Numbered from the stretch's first letter, positions 16,188-27,170 are shown. The stretch: DNA of 64,000 bases from Arenibacter latericius DSM 15913 (GCF_000424985.1 NZ_AUKX01000002.1:124001-188000); one strand, 5' to 3'. Numbers and translations: made by a program. The notes: generated by a model not told the origin, from the sequence alone.

Positions 16188-18035
16188 ATGTGTGGAATTG
16201 TAGGGTATATAGGGTATAGAGATGCATATCCGATTATAGTAAAAGGACTTCAACGTCTAGAGTATAGGGGTTATGATAGCGCAGGAATTGCACTCTTTGA
16301 TGGAGAAGAAATTAATTTGTCGAAAACAAAGGGGAAGGTAGACGACCTTAAAAAGAAGGCTGAAGGCTCCATTTCTTTAAAAGGGAATTTAGGTATTGGC
16401 CATACTAGATGGGCAACACATGGGGCTCCAAATGATGTAAACTCTCACCCTCACTATTCTAATTCTGGCGATCTGGTTATAATCCATAATGGGATTATAG
16501 AAAACTATGATGCTATAAAAAAGGAGCTTATTAATAGGGGGTATGTCTTTTCATCTGATACTGATACCGAGGTACTGGTAAATCTTATTGAAGAAGTAAA
16601 GAGAAAGGAAAATGTAAAACTAGGTCATGCGGTTCAGATAGCCCTTAATCAGGTTGTTGGTGCATATGCTATTGCGGTAATAGATAAGCAGAAGCCAGAT
16701 GAGATTGTGGTAGCTAAATTGGGAAGCCCTTTAGCGATTGGAATAGGAGAGAAGGAATTTTTCGTTGCCTCTGATGCCTCTCCTTTCATTGAATATACCA
16801 ATAATGCGGTGTATTTGGAGGATGAAGAAATGGCTATTATCCGATTGGGAAAAGAAATAAAACTGCGAAAAATTAAGGACAACTCCATAGCTTATCCTTC
16901 TATACAAGAGTTACAGTTAAACTTAGAGGAGATAGAAAAAGGCGGGTTTGAGCATTTTATGTTGAAGGAGATTTATGAGCAACCCCGAGCTATTTTGGAT
17001 ACTTATAGAGGTAGGCTCCTAGCAAAGGAGGGGCTAATAAGAATGGCAGGTATTGATGAGAACCTGGAAAAATTCTTAAATGCCAATAGGATTATAATAG
17101 TAGCCTGTGGTACCTCATGGCACGCCGGCTTAGTGGCCGAATATATTTTTGAGGATTTGGCACGGATACCAGTGGAGGTAGAATATGCGTCTGAATTTAG
17201 GTATAGAAATCCCGTAGTTACGGAGAACGATGTCCTTATTGCTATTTCTCAATCGGGAGAAACTGCAGATACCTTGGCAGCAATTAAGCTTGCCAAAGAA
17301 AAAGGAGCGTTTGTTTTCGGTGTCTGTAATGTTGTAGGATCTTCTATTGCTAGGGAAACAGATGCAGGGGCTTATACTCATGCGGGTCCTGAAATTGGAG
17401 TGGCTTCTACAAAAGCTTTTACAACTCAGATTACCGTTTTAACACTGTTGGCTTTAAAATTGGCAAAGGCAAAAGGGGTCTTTAATAACACTCGCTTCCA
17501 TGAATATTTAACAGAATTAGAGCAAATACCCGCGAAAGTAGAAGAGGTTTTGCTTACCAATCCCTTGGTAGAAATTATCGCTGATGTCTACAAAGACTCC
17601 CCCAATTGTCTTTATCTTGGGAGGGGTTATAACTTCCCTGTAGCATTGGAAGGGGCGCTTAAACTTAAAGAAATTAGCTATATTCATGCAGAAGGGTATC
17701 CTGCTGCCGAGATGAAGCATGGGCCAATAGCCTTGATAGATGAGCATATGCCAGTAGTGGTAATTGCTACAAGTAAAGGGCATTACGAGAAAATTGTTAG
17801 TAATATTCAAGAGATAAAGTCTAGGAAAGGAAAGATTATTGCAGTGGTAACAAAAGGTGATGTGCAGGTAAGGGAGTTGGCAGATCATGTGATTGAGGTT
17901 CCCGAAACTTTGGAGAATCTTACTCCCTTGTTAACTACTATCCCATTGCAATTATTGTCTTATCATATTGCGGTAATGAGAGGGTGTAATGTAGATCAGC
18001 CACGTAATTTGGCAAAATCTGTTACGGTAGAATAA
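16188..18035 (+). CDS. glmS: Glutamine-fructose-6-phosphate aminotransferase (isomerizing)
   Basis: 615 residues, full length. It makes glucosamine-6-phosphate from fructose-6-phosphate and glutamine, the first step to UDP-GlcNAc for peptidoglycan and LPS. The N-terminal glutaminase domain starts MCGIVGYIGYRDA, where Cys2 becomes the N-terminal nucleophile after Met removal. RWATHG and HNGIIENYD complete its active site. Two SIS sugar-isomerase domains follow (ACGTSWHAG near 305 and LGRGYNFPVALEGALKLKE near 480). The C-terminus QPRNLAKSVTVE is the highly conserved end. No glmS ribozyme was seen upstream. Confidence 0.98.
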   Translation: MCGIVGYIGYRDAYPIIVKGLQRLEYRGYDSAGIALFDGEEINLSKTKGKVDDLKKKAEGSISLKGNLGIGHTRWATHGAPNDVNSHPHYSNSGDLVIIHNGIIENYDAIKKELINRGYVFSSDTDTEVLVNLIEEVKRKENVKLGHAVQIALNQVVGAYAIAVIDKQKPDEIVVAKLGSPLAIGIGEKEFFVASDASPFIEYTNNAVYLEDEEMAIIRLGKEIKLRKIKDNSIAYPSIQELQLNLEEIEKGGFEHFMLKEIYEQPRAILDTYRGRLLAKEGLIRMAGIDENLEKFLNANRIIIVACGTSWHAGLVAEYIFEDLARIPVEVEYASEFRYRNPVVTENDVLIAISQSGETADTLAAIKLAKEKGAFVFGVCNVVGSSIARETDAGAYTHAGPEIGVASTKAFTTQITVLTLLALKLAKAKGVFNNTRFHEYLTELEQIPAKVEEVLLTNPLVEIIADVYKDSPNCLYLGRGYNFPVALEGALKLKEISYIHAEGYPAAEMKHGPIALIDEHMPVVVIATSKGHYEKIVSNIQEIKSRKGKIIAVVTKGDVQVRELADHVIEVPETLENLTPLLTTIPLQLLSYHIAVMRGCNVDQPRNLAKSVTVE

Positions 18036-18059
18036 TAATTGTATTATAAATAGGTATTT

Positions 18060-18106
18060 AATCCATAGGGCATAGTGTAAAAAACCACAATGTTTTATGG
18101 ATTTTT
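18060..18106 (+). terminator. Possible terminator after glmS
   Basis: AATCCATA (18060-18067) pairs with TATGGATT (18096-18103) across a 28-base loop, followed by TTT. The loop is long and the call moderate to weak. Confidence 0.4.
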
Positions 18107-18171
18107 GTTTGTGCAATGATTCTTTTTGGAGATTAGTGATTTTAGCTGTCCTTTTTTTAAGAAATAATTAC

Positions 18172-18183
18172 TATGCATGCATA
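18172..18183. promoter_or_regulatory. 12-bp perfect palindrome upstream of TonB receptor
   Basis: TATGCATGCATA is a perfect palindrome about 95 bp upstream of the receptor ATG. It could be an operator. Short AT-rich palindromes also occur by chance. Confidence 0.25.
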
Positions 18184-18278
18184 ATTTAATTGAAATTCTT
18201 AGAGTTGGTTTAAAAATATATGTATATTGGCTAAATACATATTGACGTATTTTAATGATAATTTAACCTAAAAACCTT

Positions 18279-21026
18279 ATGAGAACTACCCTTCTATTAT
18301 TCTTTTTACTGTTTGGAGTGTTCGCTTATTCCCAAACAAGTATAAGTGGAACAGTGGTGGACCAGAATAATGCTCCCGTGCCCGGGACTAACCTAGTAAT
18401 TATAGGAAAGGCAATAGGCACGGTGACCGATTTTGATGGTAAATTTACTTTGAACACCAGTGAAGAGCCTCCGTTCACACTTAATGTTACTAGTATCGGT
18501 TTTGTGCCGACTACGGTAAGTATAACTCAAACTAATCAGACTGTAACCATAGTCTTAAACGAAGAGCAAACGCGTTTGGATGAGGTGGTTATTTCTGCCT
18601 CTAGAACTCCAGAGCGTATTTTTGAATCCCCCGTTACCGTAGAGCGGTTTGGATTAAAAGAAATAAAAAATACGGCTTCCGCTGATTTCTATGACGGATT
18701 AGAAAATTTAAAAGGTGTAGATATTAACACTAACAGTCTTACTTTTAAATCTATTAACACTAGGGGGTTTGCATCCTTTGCGAACACCCGTTTTATGCAG
18801 TTGGTAGACGGGATGGACAACTCCACTCCTGCGCTTAACTTCCCTATTGGTAACCTAGTGGGGATGGGTGAGACCGATGTGCAAAGTGTAGAATTACTTC
18901 CCGGAGCATCTTCTGCTCTATATGGTGCGAATGCCTTTAATGGTATTCTTTTTATGAGAAGTAAAAGTCCGTTCGACTATTCAGGAATAAGCGCCTATGC
19001 CAAAAGGGGGATTACCTCACAAGATGCTTCAGGGGACAATGCTTATACCGATTTTGGAATCCGTGCGGCGCTAAAGTTTAGTGAGAAATTCGCAGGGAAG
19101 GTTAATTTCTCTTCTTTGCGAGGTGTAGATTGGGCTGCTGTTGACTACTCTGGAAAACCTGGAACAGGGGCTACTAGAGCTAGTTTAGATTATGATGGTT
19201 ATAATATATATGGTGATGAGGTGTCAACCAATATCCGGGCAGCTTCTGGAGGTCTTGGGATTATTCCAGACGTTGTAGTAAGTAGGACGGGTTATGAAGA
19301 GCGCGATTTAACCGATTATAAAGCCGAAAGTGTTAAGGCAGATTGGGGTCTTTATTATAGGCCATGGGGGAATGATTTTGAAATTGCCTATGTAGGTAAA
19401 ATTGGTAAAGGAGCAACTATATACCAGGGAACCAACCGATATAACCTCAATAATTTTACACAGCAACAGCATAAGTTAGAGGTAAAGAACGATAACTTCT
19501 TTCTTAGGGGATATGTGGTTGCCGATAAAGCTGGAGATTCTTATGATATGGTTTTTACCGGTATCAACATCAACAGGGCATGGAAATCTGATGAACAATG
19601 GTTTAGTGACTATATAAATACGTATGCTGGCGCAACTTTAACTGGAGCTACAGATGAGGAGGCGCATGCTGCTGCGAGGGCGAAAGCAGAAACGGGAAGG
19701 TTAATCCCGGGAACACCGGAGTTTCAATCTACTTTTAATAAGGTTATTAAGGATCCAGATTTCAGTAAGGGTTCTCAATTTAGAGATGCTTCTAAATACT
19801 ATCATGCAGATGCCAATTACAATTTTTCTCATTTATGGGATGCTGTAGATGTGCAAGTGGGAGGATCTTATAGAAAGTATGATCTAAACTCGTTTGGAAC
19901 AATCTACACGGATTATGATGGAAGCATTAAATATTCCGAATTTGGTATTTATACTCAGTTGCAAAAGCAAATTGACTTAAGTGAAGCTGTTATTTTAAAA
20001 TTGACAGGGTCTGCCCGTTATGACAAATCTGAGTATTTTGATGGATTCTTGTCTCCACGTATTTCAGCTGGCTTTACCATTAACCGTGATCACAATATTA
20101 GGGCTTCCGTACAGACAGGATTTAGGAATCCAACTACCCAAGATCTATTTATTGGATTGGATGCTGGTAGGGCAATCTTAGTGGGATCTGCTCCTGCTAA
20201 CTTAGATAGGTATTCTAGAACGTATAACGTAAGTGCCTCTGGTCAATTATTGGGTCAGCCAGCAACGGTAACTCAGACTGGAGGAGCAGCCTATAATAAC
20301 TCTTATCTAGCAGCTTCTGTTCAGGAGTTTGCAGCGACTGAAAATCCCGCTGTCTTAGAGATAGGAAATTCGGATTTGGTAACCCCAGAAAAAGTGAGTT
20401 CTGCTGAGATAGGGTATAGAGGGAAGCTGAAAAACACTGTTGTAGATATGAGTGTTTATTACAGCACTTATAAAGATTTTATCTCTGGAGAGAATGTTAT
20501 AGCTCCGTTTTACGGTGAGGTTGGCGACAATGGGCTGTCTGTAGCTGCTATTGCAAATGGGGACTATAAAGTGTATCAAACCTATACCAATTCGGATGCT
20601 AACGTTAATTCTTATGGGGGGTCTATAGGGATTTCTACCAAGATTTTGGGGAATTTTGATTTAGGAGGTAGTTATACTTTTACCCAGCAAGATTTTGATC
20701 AAGAAGCTTTTCCAGATTTTAGGACCAACTTTAATACGCCCGAACATAAGGTGAAGGCTAATTTTGGAAATACGGACCTTTTCAAGAATTTCGGATTTAA
20801 TGTGGCGTGGAGATGGAATGACACCTATTATTGGCAGGCAACTTTTGGCGATGGTCAGATCCCTTCTTACCATACGTTGGATGCGCAGATTAACTTTAGT
20901 GTTCCTAGTATAAAGTCTACCTTTAAAGCAGGGGCGTCTAATGTTTTAGGTGATGAGTATTTTACAGCAATTGGTACAGGCCATATAGGGTCTATGTATT
21001 ATGTGTCTTGGACAATTAATAACTAA
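18279..21026 (+). CDS. TonB-dependent receptor with carboxypeptidase-regulatory-like domain
   Basis: 915 residues. The signal peptide ends near residue 19 (FGVFAYSQ). A CarboxypepD_reg-like beta-sandwich domain follows at about 20-105 (ISGTVVDQNNAPVPGTNLVIIG and GTVTDFDGKFTL). The plug domain comes next (LDEVVISASRTPERIFESPVTVERF; ETDVQSVELLPGASSALYGANAFNG, about 105-235), then the TonB barrel with repeated aromatic strands. It lacks the SusC signature length and partner SusD. The next gene, five bases downstream, is a GDSL lipoprotein; this receptor-lipase pair recurs in flavobacteria and suggests uptake of a lipid or esterified ligand, which is inference. Confidence 0.9.
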   Translation: MRTTLLLFFLLFGVFAYSQTSISGTVVDQNNAPVPGTNLVIIGKAIGTVTDFDGKFTLNTSEEPPFTLNVTSIGFVPTTVSITQTNQTVTIVLNEEQTRLDEVVISASRTPERIFESPVTVERFGLKEIKNTASADFYDGLENLKGVDINTNSLTFKSINTRGFASFANTRFMQLVDGMDNSTPALNFPIGNLVGMGETDVQSVELLPGASSALYGANAFNGILFMRSKSPFDYSGISAYAKRGITSQDASGDNAYTDFGIRAALKFSEKFAGKVNFSSLRGVDWAAVDYSGKPGTGATRASLDYDGYNIYGDEVSTNIRAASGGLGIIPDVVVSRTGYEERDLTDYKAESVKADWGLYYRPWGNDFEIAYVGKIGKGATIYQGTNRYNLNNFTQQQHKLEVKNDNFFLRGYVVADKAGDSYDMVFTGININRAWKSDEQWFSDYINTYAGATLTGATDEEAHAAARAKAETGRLIPGTPEFQSTFNKVIKDPDFSKGSQFRDASKYYHADANYNFSHLWDAVDVQVGGSYRKYDLNSFGTIYTDYDGSIKYSEFGIYTQLQKQIDLSEAVILKLTGSARYDKSEYFDGFLSPRISAGFTINRDHNIRASVQTGFRNPTTQDLFIGLDAGRAILVGSAPANLDRYSRTYNVSASGQLLGQPATVTQTGGAAYNNSYLAASVQEFAATENPAVLEIGNSDLVTPEKVSSAEIGYRGKLKNTVVDMSVYYSTYKDFISGENVIAPFYGEVGDNGLSVAAIANGDYKVYQTYTNSDANVNSYGGSIGISTKILGNFDLGGSYTFTQQDFDQEAFPDFRTNFNTPEHKVKANFGNTDLFKNFGFNVAWRWNDTYYWQATFGDGQIPSYHTLDAQINFSVPSIKSTFKAGASNVLGDEYFTAIGTGHIGSMYYVSWTINN

Positions 21027-21031
21027 CAAAT

Positions 21032-22669
21032 ATGAATTCTACAATGAAAAATATAAAATATATACTATTGTCCGCCATCCTAATCGGGTTTACCGCTTGC
21101 AGTGATGACGACAGCAACGACGAGGTTATGGTGCCTGTCCCTGAGCTCACTACTGGGGAACTAGATTTATCTACTTATGTGGCCGTTGGTGCTAGCTTTA
21201 CGGCGGGTTATTCTGATAATGCCTTATTTAAAGCAGCACAGGAAAAATCATTTCCAAAGATTCTATCAGAGCAATTTGGTCAAGGTGGAGGCGGGGATTT
21301 TACCCAACCATTAGCTAACGATAATTTTGGTGGCTTGGCGGTAGCAGGAAATAGAATTATTGATCCAAGGCTTGTCTTTGGAGGAGCAGGGCCTGTAGCT
21401 ATAGAGTCTTTAATAGGTCCAATTACTGTAACTACGGATATTGCGATTAACAACCCAACAGGTCCATTCAATAATTTAGGGGTGCCAGGAGCAAAAAGCT
21501 TTCATTTTTTAGCTCCAGGCTATGGTAACCTTGCTAACTTCCCAGCTGCTGCGAATCCCTATTTTGTGAGGATGACCGGAACAACACCAAATGCTTCAGT
21601 ATTGGAACTTGCAATGGCACAAAATCCTACCTTTTTTACACTTTCAGAAATTGGTGGTAATGATGTTTTGGGATATGCACTTTCTGGAGGGGAGAGCAAT
21701 ACTGATGCAGCTAGTTACAACCCTATTACGCCTACTTCGGTATTTGATGCATCCTTTGCTGCATTGGTAGATGGTCTTACCGCTAATGGTGCTAAAGGTG
21801 TGGTTACTAATGTGCCTTATATAACCTCATTGCCTCATTTTACAACTGTTCCACATAATCCTCTAGATCCTACAAATCCCGATTTCGGTCCGCAAATACC
21901 TTTATTAAATTCTATTTTTGGAGCTATAAACCAGATTTATGAGGGGGTAGGACAGCCTAACCGTAAAGTGGTATTTTCTGAAACCGCTGCTAGTGCAGTA
22001 GTTATTAGAGATGAGACCCTTGCTGATATTTCTGCTCAAATTACAGGAGCATTATTGGCTAGTCCAACTTTTCCTGCATTTATTGCACAGTTTGGGTTAC
22101 CGGCGCAGGCTGCTCCGCTAGTTGCTAATTTATTGGGAACCACTTATGGACAAACTAGACAGGCTACGGCAGAAGACTTATTGGTGTTAAAAAGTAGTAG
22201 TATAATAGGTAAAGTAAATTCGGAGTCAGTAGCTTTTTTAATGGGGCAGGGGCTTTCACAGGAACTGGCAGGACAATTTTCTATAGAAGGAATAACATTA
22301 CCATTGGTAGACAAATGGGTAGTCCTTCCTAGTGAACAAGAAGAGATAAAGGCAGCAACCGATGCTTATAATGCTACCATACAATCCGTAGCTGATGCTA
22401 AAGGGCTTGCTATGGTAGATTTCAAGGGTATTTTGCAAAAAGCAGCAACCCAAGGAATTTCAGAAGGTGATTTTATATTTACTACCGCATTGGTGCGTGG
22501 TGGACTAGTTGGGTTAGACGGCATTCATTTAACTTCTAGGGGTTATGCAGTCATGGCCAATAAATTTTTAGAAGCTATGGATGCAAAATATGGTTCTAAT
22601 TTTATAGAGGCGCAAGTAAAAGCAGATGTGGGAGTGTACCCTACAAACTACAGTCCAATGTTACAATAG
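21032..22669 (+). CDS. SGNH/GDSL hydrolase lipoprotein
   Basis: 545 residues with a lipoprotein signal (AILIGFTAC|SDDD, Cys23). The SGNH block I nucleophile is in VAVGASFTAGYSD (Ser55), block III in EIGGNDVLGYALSGG (about 209) and the C-terminal catalytic pair in GLDGIHLTSRGYAVMANKF (Asp and His near 497 and 500). These suggest an outer-membrane-attached esterase or lipase. An insertion of some 250 residues between the blocks makes it longer than classical GDSL enzymes. It forms a two-gene unit with the preceding TonB receptor. A second ATG at codon 5 is also a possible start. A terminator follows. Confidence 0.88.
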   Translation: MNSTMKNIKYILLSAILIGFTACSDDDSNDEVMVPVPELTTGELDLSTYVAVGASFTAGYSDNALFKAAQEKSFPKILSEQFGQGGGGDFTQPLANDNFGGLAVAGNRIIDPRLVFGGAGPVAIESLIGPITVTTDIAINNPTGPFNNLGVPGAKSFHFLAPGYGNLANFPAAANPYFVRMTGTTPNASVLELAMAQNPTFFTLSEIGGNDVLGYALSGGESNTDAASYNPITPTSVFDASFAALVDGLTANGAKGVVTNVPYITSLPHFTTVPHNPLDPTNPDFGPQIPLLNSIFGAINQIYEGVGQPNRKVVFSETAASAVVIRDETLADISAQITGALLASPTFPAFIAQFGLPAQAAPLVANLLGTTYGQTRQATAEDLLVLKSSSIIGKVNSESVAFLMGQGLSQELAGQFSIEGITLPLVDKWVVLPSEQEEIKAATDAYNATIQSVADAKGLAMVDFKGILQKAATQGISEGDFIFTTALVRGGLVGLDGIHLTSRGYAVMANKFLEAMDAKYGSNFIEAQVKADVGVYPTNYSPMLQ

Positions 22670-22690
22670 ATTAGGAAAAACAATCGTTTA

Positions 22691-22720
22691 AAAACACCTT
22701 CTTTACGGAGGTGTTTTTTT
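22691..22720 (+). terminator. Terminator after the GDSL lipoprotein gene
   Basis: AAAACACC (22691-22698) pairs with GGTGTTTT (22710-22717) around an 11-base loop, ending in seven T. Confidence 0.85.
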
Positions 22721-22749
22721 ATATGTAAAAAACGTTCTAATCCCCCTTC

Positions 22750-22777
22750 TTTGTTTAATTAAAAAAATATATCTTTG
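22750..22777 (+). promoter_or_regulatory. Bacteroidota-type promoter of atpDC
   Basis: TTTG at 22750-22753 and TATCTTTG at 22770-22777 match the Bacteroidota -33 (TTTG) and -7 (TAnnTTTG) elements. The spacer of 16 bases is somewhat shorter than the usual 19. The transcript would have a leader of about 80 nt before atpD. Confidence 0.55.
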
Positions 22778-22856
22778 CAGCGCGAAAAAATGACATGGTA
22801 GTTTTTGATGGCCTAAACGTTTTTCGAATTAATAATTTACAACATTAAATACATAA

Positions 22857-24368
<1,512 letters not shown>

Positions 24369-24385
24369 ACTAGTGGACAGTAGGC

Positions 24386-24400
24386 AGTTGGTAGACAACT
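24386..24400 (+). repeat. Short hairpin in the atpD-atpC spacer
   Basis: AGTTG and CAACT flank a five-base loop (GTAGA). It lies between the stop of atpD and the heptamer repeats before atpC. There is no T-run, so it is not a plain terminator. It could affect mRNA stability or processing. Confidence 0.4.
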
Positions 24401-24401
24401 T

Positions 24402-24429
24402 AATACTCAATACTCAATACTCAATACTA
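24402..24429. repeat. Four tandem copies of a 7-bp repeat (AATACTC)
   Basis: Three exact AATACTC copies plus a fourth ending AATACTA run head to tail and stop six bases before the atpC ATG. The copy number could vary by strand slippage and so change the spacing between the two genes. The repeat does not alter any reading frame. Confidence 0.9.
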
Positions 24430-24435
24430 TAAAAT

Positions 24436-24714
24436 ATGTATTTAGAAATTGTATCCCCAGAGGCTACGTTATTTACTGGAGAAGTTACAGCGGTAACAGT
24501 ACCTGGTGTAAAAGGTGAGTTTCAAATGTTGAATAATCACGCACCTATTATTTCTCTTCTAGAAGAGGGTAATGTAAAGATTAAAGGTAATGTGACTGTT
24601 GATAAGAACTATGAAAGCAAGTTCACAAAGGATGCCAACGGTGATACCGTTCTGCATATTACCAGTGGTACCGTAGAAATGAAGAATAATAGAATAATTA
24701 TTTTGGCAGATTAA
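24436..24714 (+). CDS. atpC: ATP synthase F1 subunit epsilon (short form)
   Basis: 92 residues. The N-terminal beta-sandwich of epsilon is intact: LEIVSPEATLFTGEVTAVTVPGVKGEFQMLNNHAPIIS is the family signature. The C-terminal two-helix domain of the 130-140 residue form, which inhibits ATP hydrolysis in E. coli and Bacillus, is absent, as in other Bacteroidota. The subunit should still link gamma to the c-ring, but regulation by helix extension is not possible. It follows atpD by 67 bp and ends the operon at a strong terminator. Confidence 0.95.
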   Translation: MYLEIVSPEATLFTGEVTAVTVPGVKGEFQMLNNHAPIISLLEEGNVKIKGNVTVDKNYESKFTKDANGDTVLHITSGTVEMKNNRIIILAD

Positions 24715-24738
24715 TTTTAATCCAATAATAATTATAGA

Positions 24739-24777
24739 ACATAAAAAAGCCATGCAAACTGCATGGCTTTTTTATGT
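24739..24777 (+). terminator. Strong bidirectional terminator between atpC and the glycosyltransferase gene
   Basis: Perfect 17-bp arms (24739-24755 and 24761-24777) surround a five-base loop (AAACT). The core is GCCATGC/GCATGGC with A- and T-runs on both sides, so it works for either strand. Confidence 0.95.
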
Positions 24778-24876
24778 TTAATGATTTGCTACATCACGGG
24801 TATATAATTTTAGCTTAATTATTTAATATCCATTAGAGGGGGGGATAGTGCTGTATTATTAACGATTTTGGGGTAT

Positions 24877-25857
24877 CTACCTATTTATCCTGGAGACTAT
24901 AAACTCAATTTTTTGAGACGGTAAGGTAGGTATATCTTTATTTTGAGCAATTACCTGTTTATGTTTTAAAGAGTCAGCTACACTGATGCCTTTTAGTAGT
25001 AATAGGGTATATTTTCTGTTTTTACTGCTAAAAATTCCTTTTATTCCACATTGTAGTATTTGAAACAAATAAAATATGGCATACACTAACCAAGGAAGGT
25101 GTTTTTTAATAGTATAGAATTGTGAGATTTTTAATTCTTTACTAATTAGGAAAGATGGTGCAGTGCTTTTTCCTTGCAAATGTACATGCTGATATTGTGG
25201 TAAAAGATATACTTGCTTTTTTAGTTGCTTTTCTATCCTATACGATAAATCCTTTTCTTCGTAGTACAAAAACAAATTTGTGTCGAATCCGCCAACTGCA
25301 TCAAAATCGGAAGCTTTTGTAACAAATAAAGAGCCTTGAAATGAGCCAACCCGCATAGCCTCAGTGTAATTTATTTTTCTATTGGGGTATTTTTTAGGAG
25401 CTAGCGTATTTAAAAAAGCATCTCCAAAAATTTCACTCCATAAATCTATTTTATAATGAAATGGCTTATGATGTTGGTTGTTTTCATCTATAGAGTTACA
25501 CCCTACAATACTTACTTGTTCATTATCTTCTAAAAACCGTAACATTGGAGATAAGCAATCTTCAATAAAAATAACATCGCTATTTACAAATACATAATAG
25601 GGTGTGGTAGCGTGTTGAACGCCAAACATATTACCACCTCCAAATCCCAAATTAATTCTACTTCTTACAAGCTTTACCTTGGGATAAAGTAGGTTTATTT
25701 GATGATTAAGATGTTTATAATCGGATGCCTTACTAGCATTGTCAACAAGAATCACTTCAAATAATTCTTCGCTATAAAATGAACAGAATGACTCTAGACA
25801 TTGCAGCGTTAAGTTGGCAGTATTGTAGTTGATAATGATAACAGAGGCTTTTGGCAT
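24877..25857 (-). CDS. Glycosyltransferase family 2
   Basis: 326 residues with the GT-A fold of family 2: SVIIINYNTANLTLQCLESF at the N-terminus, EVILVDNASKASD (about 34-46), RSRINLGFGGGNMFG (about 67-81) and the DxD-like VFVNSDVIFIEDC (about 95). The later GGFDTNLFLYYEEKDLSYRI (about 193-212) is the acceptor-site ED motif of rhamnosyltransferase-type enzymes. There is a hydrophobic patch near residue 250 (LPWLVYAIFYLFQIL), which may anchor it to the inner membrane. It probably adds a sugar to a surface polysaccharide; substrate unknown. Confidence 0.9.
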   Translation of the reverse strand: MPKASVIIINYNTANLTLQCLESFCSFYSEELFEVILVDNASKASDYKHLNHQINLLYPKVKLVRSRINLGFGGGNMFGVQHATTPYYVFVNSDVIFIEDCLSPMLRFLEDNEQVSIVGCNSIDENNQHHKPFHYKIDLWSEIFGDAFLNTLAPKKYPNRKINYTEAMRVGSFQGSLFVTKASDFDAVGGFDTNLFLYYEEKDLSYRIEKQLKKQVYLLPQYQHVHLQGKSTAPSFLISKELKISQFYTIKKHLPWLVYAIFYLFQILQCGIKGIFSSKNRKYTLLLLKGISVADSLKHKQVIAQNKDIPTLPSQKIEFIVSRINR

Positions 25858-26222
25858 ATCCTAAATTTTTGGGCAAAAATAACAATCTTTACACAGTAGT
25901 AGCCGACTATATTTGGAAACTAAGTTTAAAAACTTTGATTTTTAGATTAGTAGAACTCTAGCTATAATACCATATATTTTGCCTTGCGCCCTTATGAAAT
26001 AGCTTTTCTTTTATTTAGGACTCACTTATAATAGGATTTATTGGCGTTAAGAAACAGAGGGCGAAGATGGAGGTGAGATAATGGGAAGTTTAAGGATAAT
26101 GGGAGTTATAAATAATGTAAGCAGTCGCAAATTTTAATGGATGCCTTTAGTACTCGTGTTATGGGTGTTTTTAAAGGGTCAATAAGAACTTGTAGCATTC
26201 TTTTTTAAGGATGGAGTGGAAG
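25858..26222. other. Intergenic region without a recognisable gene
   Basis: 365 bp between two minus-strand glycosyltransferase genes. I see only an imperfect direct repeat (GATAATGGGAAGTTTAA then GATAATGGGAGTTATAA, about 26077-26112) and no ORF, hairpin terminator or RNA structure of note. The gap suggests the two genes have separate promoters. Confidence 0.6.
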
Positions 26223-27170
26223 CTATATTAATGGTAAGCTTAATATATCCTTCACCCATTTCTTTGCGGTGTACTGATGGTAGAGGTCATTGTCTATTTT
26301 TTGATAGGGAGTACTTAGAAACTCCTCTTGAATATGTAGGTTCTGAATATCTATTACATGAATGTTGTTAGGATTGTAGAAAGGATATTTTTTTATGTCA
26401 TTATTATTGGTAATCAATTTCTTTTCATTGCCAATCGCTTCAAAGACTCTAAAACTTAGGCCTTTTTGTTCTGGGCGTTGTATGTCTACAAAAGTGGTTA
26501 CCTTTTTTAGGTGTATATCTATTTCCTGAATATCTATTTTGGAATGTATTACCTTAAATAAGGAGGTTTTAAGAGGTTTTTTTGAGAATAGGATAAATTG
26601 TGCGGGTATGCCATTTCGGTGGCAGTATTCTGCTAGTTTCTTCAATTTGGGGTATCTAACGTCCTTGGAGGATATATTAAATAGGCTAGGGGAACTTTCA
26701 GAGTTTCTAAACCGCTCCGAAGGAATAAAATTGGTGATAAATTTAAAATTATATTTTTCGCAGTCGGCGGGTTCGTAACTGAAAACTTCATCGAAGAAAT
26801 GAGTGTATTGTTTTTGAATGGGCATTTTTTTTAGGCCATCAAATAAGTAAACAATATAATCATTAGTAATACTCTTTAGATGTTGGTGGGTATCTTTATT
26901 GAGGTATTGTGGATGGGTAATCAAAATCTTGTCGTAAGTTAAGGAAGCTGTGAATTCTTTAATAGTATTTTCTCTATGTTTCTTTTTAATGGAATTGCCA
27001 TTGATTTTTCTAAGAAAGGAAATAGTGCGTTGACCAAAGCTTTTGTATTTAAACATTAGAGGAGACTTACCATAATAGAGGATATCCACATCATGCCCCA
27101 AGTCTTCCAACGCTAGTTTTGGGACATTCATATACCCCATAATATGGTTAGAGATAAGAAGTATTTTCAT
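26223..27170 (-). CDS. Glycosyltransferase-like protein (LPS core/CgeB-like)
   Basis: 315 residues. The N-terminus MKILLISNHIMGYMNVPKLALEDLGHDVDILYYG is a GT-B type Rossmann start. The central DYIVYLFDGLKKMPIQ and YTHFFDEVFSYEPADC (about 107-140), and the C-terminal FRVFEAIGNEKKLITNNNDIKKYPFYN (about 241-268) with the Glu of the donor-binding EX7E-like pattern, fit the family of LPS-core/spore-protein CgeB-like glycosyltransferases. It is shorter than GT4 enzymes and I cannot name the sugar. It lies near the GT2 gene, so both may act on the same surface glycan. Confidence 0.7.
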   Translation of the reverse strand: MKILLISNHIMGYMNVPKLALEDLGHDVDILYYGKSPLMFKYKSFGQRTISFLRKINGNSIKKKHRENTIKEFTASLTYDKILITHPQYLNKDTHQHLKSITNDYIVYLFDGLKKMPIQKQYTHFFDEVFSYEPADCEKYNFKFITNFIPSERFRNSESSPSLFNISSKDVRYPKLKKLAEYCHRNGIPAQFILFSKKPLKTSLFKVIHSKIDIQEIDIHLKKVTTFVDIQRPEQKGLSFRVFEAIGNEKKLITNNNDIKKYPFYNPNNIHVIDIQNLHIQEEFLSTPYQKIDNDLYHQYTAKKWVKDILSLPLI

